The translations under genes were made by a program, and so were the position numbers. A stretch of 64,000 bases of DNA from Fen-1245 sp963835535. GTDB lineage: Bacteria > Gemmatimonadota > Gemmatimonadetes > Gemmatimonadales > JACORV01. Every line of letters begins with the position of its first letter. The first letter of the stretch is position 1. The notes beneath the pieces were generated by a model. The model worked only from the letters and a program-made list of their open reading frames with translations. It was not told the origin of the DNA and searched no databases. Of the stretch, positions 61,247 through 64,000 are shown piece after piece. The stretch spans positions 806,001 through 870,000 of the forward strand of contig CAWIFL010000005.1 of assembly GCA_963835535.1 (NCBI GenBank), written 5' to 3'.

Positions 61247-62986
61247 TTACAGTTTTCTGAGCAGCGCCCTTCCGACGAACCGCAGCCGATCCAGCCAGGG
61301 GAGCCTGAGGAACGTCGTCTTCACCACCCCGCGCGTGAAGTAGGTCTTCTCGCCGTAGTCTATCGCCGTGTCCACGACGACCGGCTTGCCCTGCGCCGTG
61401 ATGGCGGCGACGCGCTCCAGGACTTCGGGGATCTGCTCGTCGCGGCTGAGCGCGAGGCACTCGACCCCCACACCGCGGCTGATGTCCGCGAGGCCGTAGT
61501 TGGGCACGGCGCTCGCCGTGCGCCGGCTCAGGGCCACGTCCTGGAACTGCGCGATCTGCGCCAACTCGCCGTCCCGGAGGACGAAGACGGCCGCGGCCGC
61601 GCCCTGCTGCGCCGCGGTCAGGAGCTCGAGGCCCGTCATCAGGAACGCGCCGTCGCCCGCCAGCGCGACGACGGGGCACTCGGGCCGGGCGAGCTTGGCG
61701 CCGATCGCCGCGGGCACCGCGTACCCCATGCACGAGTAGTCCACCGGCGCGAGGAACTTCCGCGGCCGCTCGAGCCGCAACATCTCCATCGCCAGGAAAG
61801 TCCCGTTCCCGCTGTCGGCGGTGTAGATCGTCTCGCCGCCGAACCGGTCCTGCAGCGCGCGCAGGAGCCGGAACGGCGAGACGCGCTCCGTGGCCGCCGC
61901 CGCCCACTCGCGGTCGACTGCCTCGTGCCCCGCGCGGATCTGCGCCCGCAGCGCATCGTCCGCCGGGCGCGGGGGCAGGGCGGCGAGCAGCGCCTCCACC
62001 ACCAGCCGCGCGTCGCCCACGATCGGCGCATCGGCGGGGAAGTTCCGGCCGATGACGTCGGCGTCGATGTCGGCGTGCACCAGCGGCCGCGGGATCGCCA
62101 TGCCGTAGCTCCCGGTCGCGACTTCGCCGAAGCGGCAGCCGATCGCGAGCGTCGCGTCGCAGCCGTCGGCGACTTCGCGGGCGAAGGGCGGCGCCGCGGC
62201 GCCGAAGCCCGGCCACAGCGCCAGCGGGTGCGACTCGGGGAAGACACCCTTGCCCTGAAAGGTCGTCGCGACCGGCGCCTCGAGGCGCTCGGCCAGCACG
62301 ACGAGCCGTTCGCCCGCGCCCGCGGCGCCGGCGCCGAGGTAGAGGAGCGGCTTCTTCGCGCGGCCCAGGAGGATGACGGCGCGCGTCACGGCGTCGGGGT
62401 CCGGAGTCCGGGATCCGGGGCCCGGAATGCCCGGCTCGGACCCGGGGCCCCGGACCCCGGGCCCCGGCTCCTGGAAGTCGTGGGTGAAGAGGTAGAGGTT
62501 CGCCGGCACCTCGACGAAGACCGGGCCCGGCGCCCCCTCCCGCGCGATGCGGCACGCGCGCCGGATCGTGGCGTACAGCTCGAGGCCGTCCTGCGGCCGG
62601 AACTGCGCCTTCGTCACCGCCCGCACCATCGCGATCTGGTCCACGTCGTGGAGCTGGAAGGCCTTAAGCGTGTCGCGCCGGATCCCGCAGCCCAGGACCA
62701 GCATCGGGACGTTGTCCAGCCAGGCCTCGCCGATCCCGCTCATCGCGTGCGTGAGCCCCGCACCCGGCACGACGTTGGCGCAGGCCAGCGCTCCGGAGGC
62801 GCGCCACACGCCGTCCGCGGCGAACGAGGCGCTCTGTTCGTCGGTGACCAGGATGGTGCGGATCTTCGACGACTCGGCCAGCGCGTCGTACAGCTCGATG
62901 TTGTGCGTGCCCGGGATGCCGAAGGCGAAGCCCACGCCCTCGTCCTCGAGCGCGCGGACGACGATCGCGCCGCCGCCGAGCTTCAT
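61247..62986 (-). CDS. Thiamine-diphosphate-dependent enzyme (acetolactate synthase/decarboxylase-like)
   Basis: 579 residues from the ATG at 62986. Pyr domain with the conserved Glu50 (TILVTDEQSASFAADG), central FAD/NAD-like domain (RAVILLGRAKKPLLYLGAGA), PP domain with ThDP-Mg motif LAGDGAFLMTGLELLTAAQQGAAAAVFVLRD. VDYSCMGYAVPAAIGAKLA fits large-subunit acetolactate synthase-type enzymes, but it lacks a small subunit nearby; related to phosphonopyruvate/benzoylformate decarboxylases as well. Residues about 172-198 are an extra Gly/Pro-rich insert coded by repetitive DNA. It overlaps the GMC oxidoreductase stop (ATGA), so the two are coupled, and likely act on one pathway. Confidence 0.87.
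   Translation of the reverse strand: MKLGGGAIVVRALEDEGVGFAFGIPGTHNIELYDALAESSKIRTILVTDEQSASFAADGVWRASGALACANVVPGAGLTHAMSGIGEAWLDNVPMLVLGCGIRRDTLKAFQLHDVDQIAMVRAVTKAQFRPQDGLELYATIRRACRIAREGAPGPVFVEVPANLYLFTHDFQEPGPGVRGPGSEPGIPGPGSRTPDPDAVTRAVILLGRAKKPLLYLGAGAAGAGERLVVLAERLEAPVATTFQGKGVFPESHPLALWPGFGAAAPPFAREVADGCDATLAIGCRFGEVATGSYGMAIPRPLVHADIDADVIGRNFPADAPIVGDARLVVEALLAALPPRPADDALRAQIRAGHEAVDREWAAAATERVSPFRLLRALQDRFGGETIYTADSGNGTFLAMEMLRLERPRKFLAPVDYSCMGYAVPAAIGAKLARPECPVVALAGDGAFLMTGLELLTAAQQGAAAAVFVLRDGELAQIAQFQDVALSRRTASAVPNYGLADISRGVGVECLALSRDEQIPEVLERVAAITAQGKPVVVDTAIDYGEKTYFTRGVVKTTFLRLPWLDRLRFVGRALLRKL
62391..62473. repeat. GC-rich repetitive insert inside the ThDP enzyme gene
   Basis: Reiterated ccgg/gtccgg/ccgggatc/ggggcccgg units, in frame, coding a Gly/Pro/Glu-rich segment between two structural domains. 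Looks like an inserted intergenic-type palindromic repeat. Confidence 0.6.
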
Positions 62987-64000
62987 GCGGCGGCCCCGGT
63001 CCCGGCCGCGAGCAGCTCGCGCGCCTCGGTGCGGATGCCCTCGGCCACGCGGTCGGCAAGCGCCATGATCGTGAGGTATGGGTTGATCTCGAGCGAGTCG
63101 GGGAAGAGGCTCGCGTCGGCCACCCGGAGCCACGGGAGATCGTGCACGCGGCCCCAGCCGTCGGTCACGGACGCGGCCGGATCGCGACCCATCCCGCAGC
63201 CGCCCATCAGATGGGCCGCGCTCACCGAGACCTTCCCGGGGAGGAAATGCGCCGCATCAATGAGCTCATCACTTCGAGAGGCGTCGCGCCGTTCGATCAG
63301 GGGCGCCTCCGCCGAGGGGGCGTGCACGCGGAGCGCGCCGGCCGCGAAGAAGATCTTCGCCGAGGCGCGGGTCGCACGCACCATCGCCTCGATGGTGTCC
63401 GGCATGAAGGTGTAGTGCACGACCGGCCGCCCCTCCTTGTCCACCATCACGCGGTTCCCCGGCACCGCCTTGTCGCAGGCGAGGACCAGGATCATCTGGA
63501 GCCGCGGGAAGGCGCGCATCAGCGCGCTGTGGTCGGCGCCGAAGCCGGTGAGGTTCTTCGCCGTCGTGACCGGGAAGTACATGCAGGTTTCGAGCACGAA
63601 GTGCTCGTCGGCCGCGCGGTCGAGGAAGTAGCTCTTGGGGTGGCCGACGTCGTTGGTGATGGGCCGCTCGTGCTCGGCGACGAGGATATGCGCGGGGTGG
63701 CAGGTGAAGCCGGCTCCGAGCGCGGGGAGGGCGCGGCCGAAGCCGGAGCGGAGCAGCAGGGCGGGGGACCCGACGGCGCCCGCCGCCACCACCACGACCT
63801 TCGTCCGGACGTGGTACTCGCCCGGCTCCCATTCGGACACTGCCCCTTTCTCTCCGGCCTTCTTGGCCCGCACGCGGACGGAGAGTGCGTGATCCCCGAT
63901 CCTCAAGACCTCGGCTCGAGTTACGACCTGCACTCCGTTCCGCTCCGCGGCTGGCAACTGCACCCTGTGGACGCCCATCTTCGCCGCGTTGGGGCAGCCG
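62983..64000 (-). CDS. GMC oxidoreductase (flavoprotein), C-terminal part
   Basis: The frame runs to the right edge, so the N-terminus with the FAD Rossmann motif is missing. Visible: GCPNAAKMGVHRVQLPAAER at the edge, VVVVAAGAVGSPALLLRSGFGRALPALG, THPAHILVAEHER-like, then VSAAHLMGGCGMGRDPAASVTDGWGRVHDLPWLRVADASLFPDSLEINPYLTIMALADRVAEGI, the signature of GMC oxidoreductases (oxidises alcohols or aldehydes; CxxGCP pattern as in long-chain alcohol oxidases). Translation is coupled to the ThDP enzyme. Confidence 0.9.
   Translation of the reverse strand, partial: GCPNAAKMGVHRVQLPAAERNGVQVVTRAEVLRIGDHALSVRVRAKKAGEKGAVSEWEPGEYHVRTKVVVVAAGAVGSPALLLRSGFGRALPALGAGFTCHPAHILVAEHERPITNDVGHPKSYFLDRAADEHFVLETCMYFPVTTAKNLTGFGADHSALMRAFPRLQMILVLACDKAVPGNRVMVDKEGRPVVHYTFMPDTIEAMVRATRASAKIFFAAGALRVHAPSAEAPLIERRDASRSDELIDAAHFLPGKVSVSAAHLMGGCGMGRDPAASVTDGWGRVHDLPWLRVADASLFPDSLEINPYLTIMALADRVAEGIRTEARELLAAGTGAAA

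Noticed and set aside
1..64000. CRISPR array, rRNA genes, integrase or transposase
   Set aside because: I looked for regularly spaced repeats, rRNA signatures and recombinase motifs and found none in this window.

Overview
High-GC bacterial chromosome segment. The SusC/SusD pair, a DUF5916 outer-membrane protein, secreted GH31/GH51/GH29 hydrolases, many small lipoproteins and strong GC bias fit a Gemmatimonadota-type Gram-negative. This is inferred from gene content; no rRNA or other marker gene is present.

Left third (1 to about 23.6 kb): an accessory region. It opens with the end of one WYL-domain regulator and a second WYL regulator, both carrying an apparent +1 frameshift. A tight co-directional operon follows: PD-(D/E)XK nuclease, small unknown protein, AddB-like and AddA-like helicase-nucleases, PGN_0703-type nuclease, two unknown proteins, and an AAA+ ATPase behind a hairpin. 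It looks like a DNA-end-processing defence operon under WYL (ssDNA/nucleotide-sensing type) control and is my best candidate for an undescribed system. From 12.8 to 23.5 kb there are small orphan genes, two near-identical 79-bp palindromic repeats, a repeated gene leader, a duplicated and decaying unknown-gene/ORF6N module (three stages of decay), a frameshifted HNH nuclease, and several toxin-antitoxin type loci: AbiEi with AbiEii interrupted by a stop, Phd with a deleted RelE, DUF6088 with a DUF6036 nucleotidyltransferase, and an orphan XRE regulator. Four of these loci keep a palindromic operator at the promoter. The region ends at a class II (Leu-like) tRNA gene with an unexpected CGC anticodon, next to an inverted partial copy of the same tRNA, which suggests integration at this tRNA.

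Middle third (23.9 to 48 kb): a carbohydrate utilisation locus. On the minus strand lie two GH51 arabinofuranosidases and two GH31 enzymes (one with a PA14 insert, like alpha-xylosidases). Divergent to them are a secreted esterase, a quinoprotein-like beta-propeller and a SusC/SusD pair ending at a strong terminator, then a lipoprotein, a Tat-exported GH29 fucosidase, a DUF5916 protein and a CocE/NonD hydrolase. Arabinosyl, xylosyl and fucosyl cleavage together point to hemicellulose side chains (xyloglucan or arabinoxylan).

Right third (48 to 64 kb): mostly ordinary genes. These are a malonyl-CoA-synthetase-like ligase, a LuxR-type two-component system, an aldo/keto reductase, a DinB protein, a lipoprotein plus TonB receptor plus POTRA/beta-barrel operon that ends in a G-quadruplex-forming tract, a PMT-type glycosyltransferase with a tiny coupled gene, a DUF2231 protein, an LCMT-type methyltransferase, and a coupled pair of a ThDP-dependent enzyme and a GMC oxidoreductase cut by the window end.
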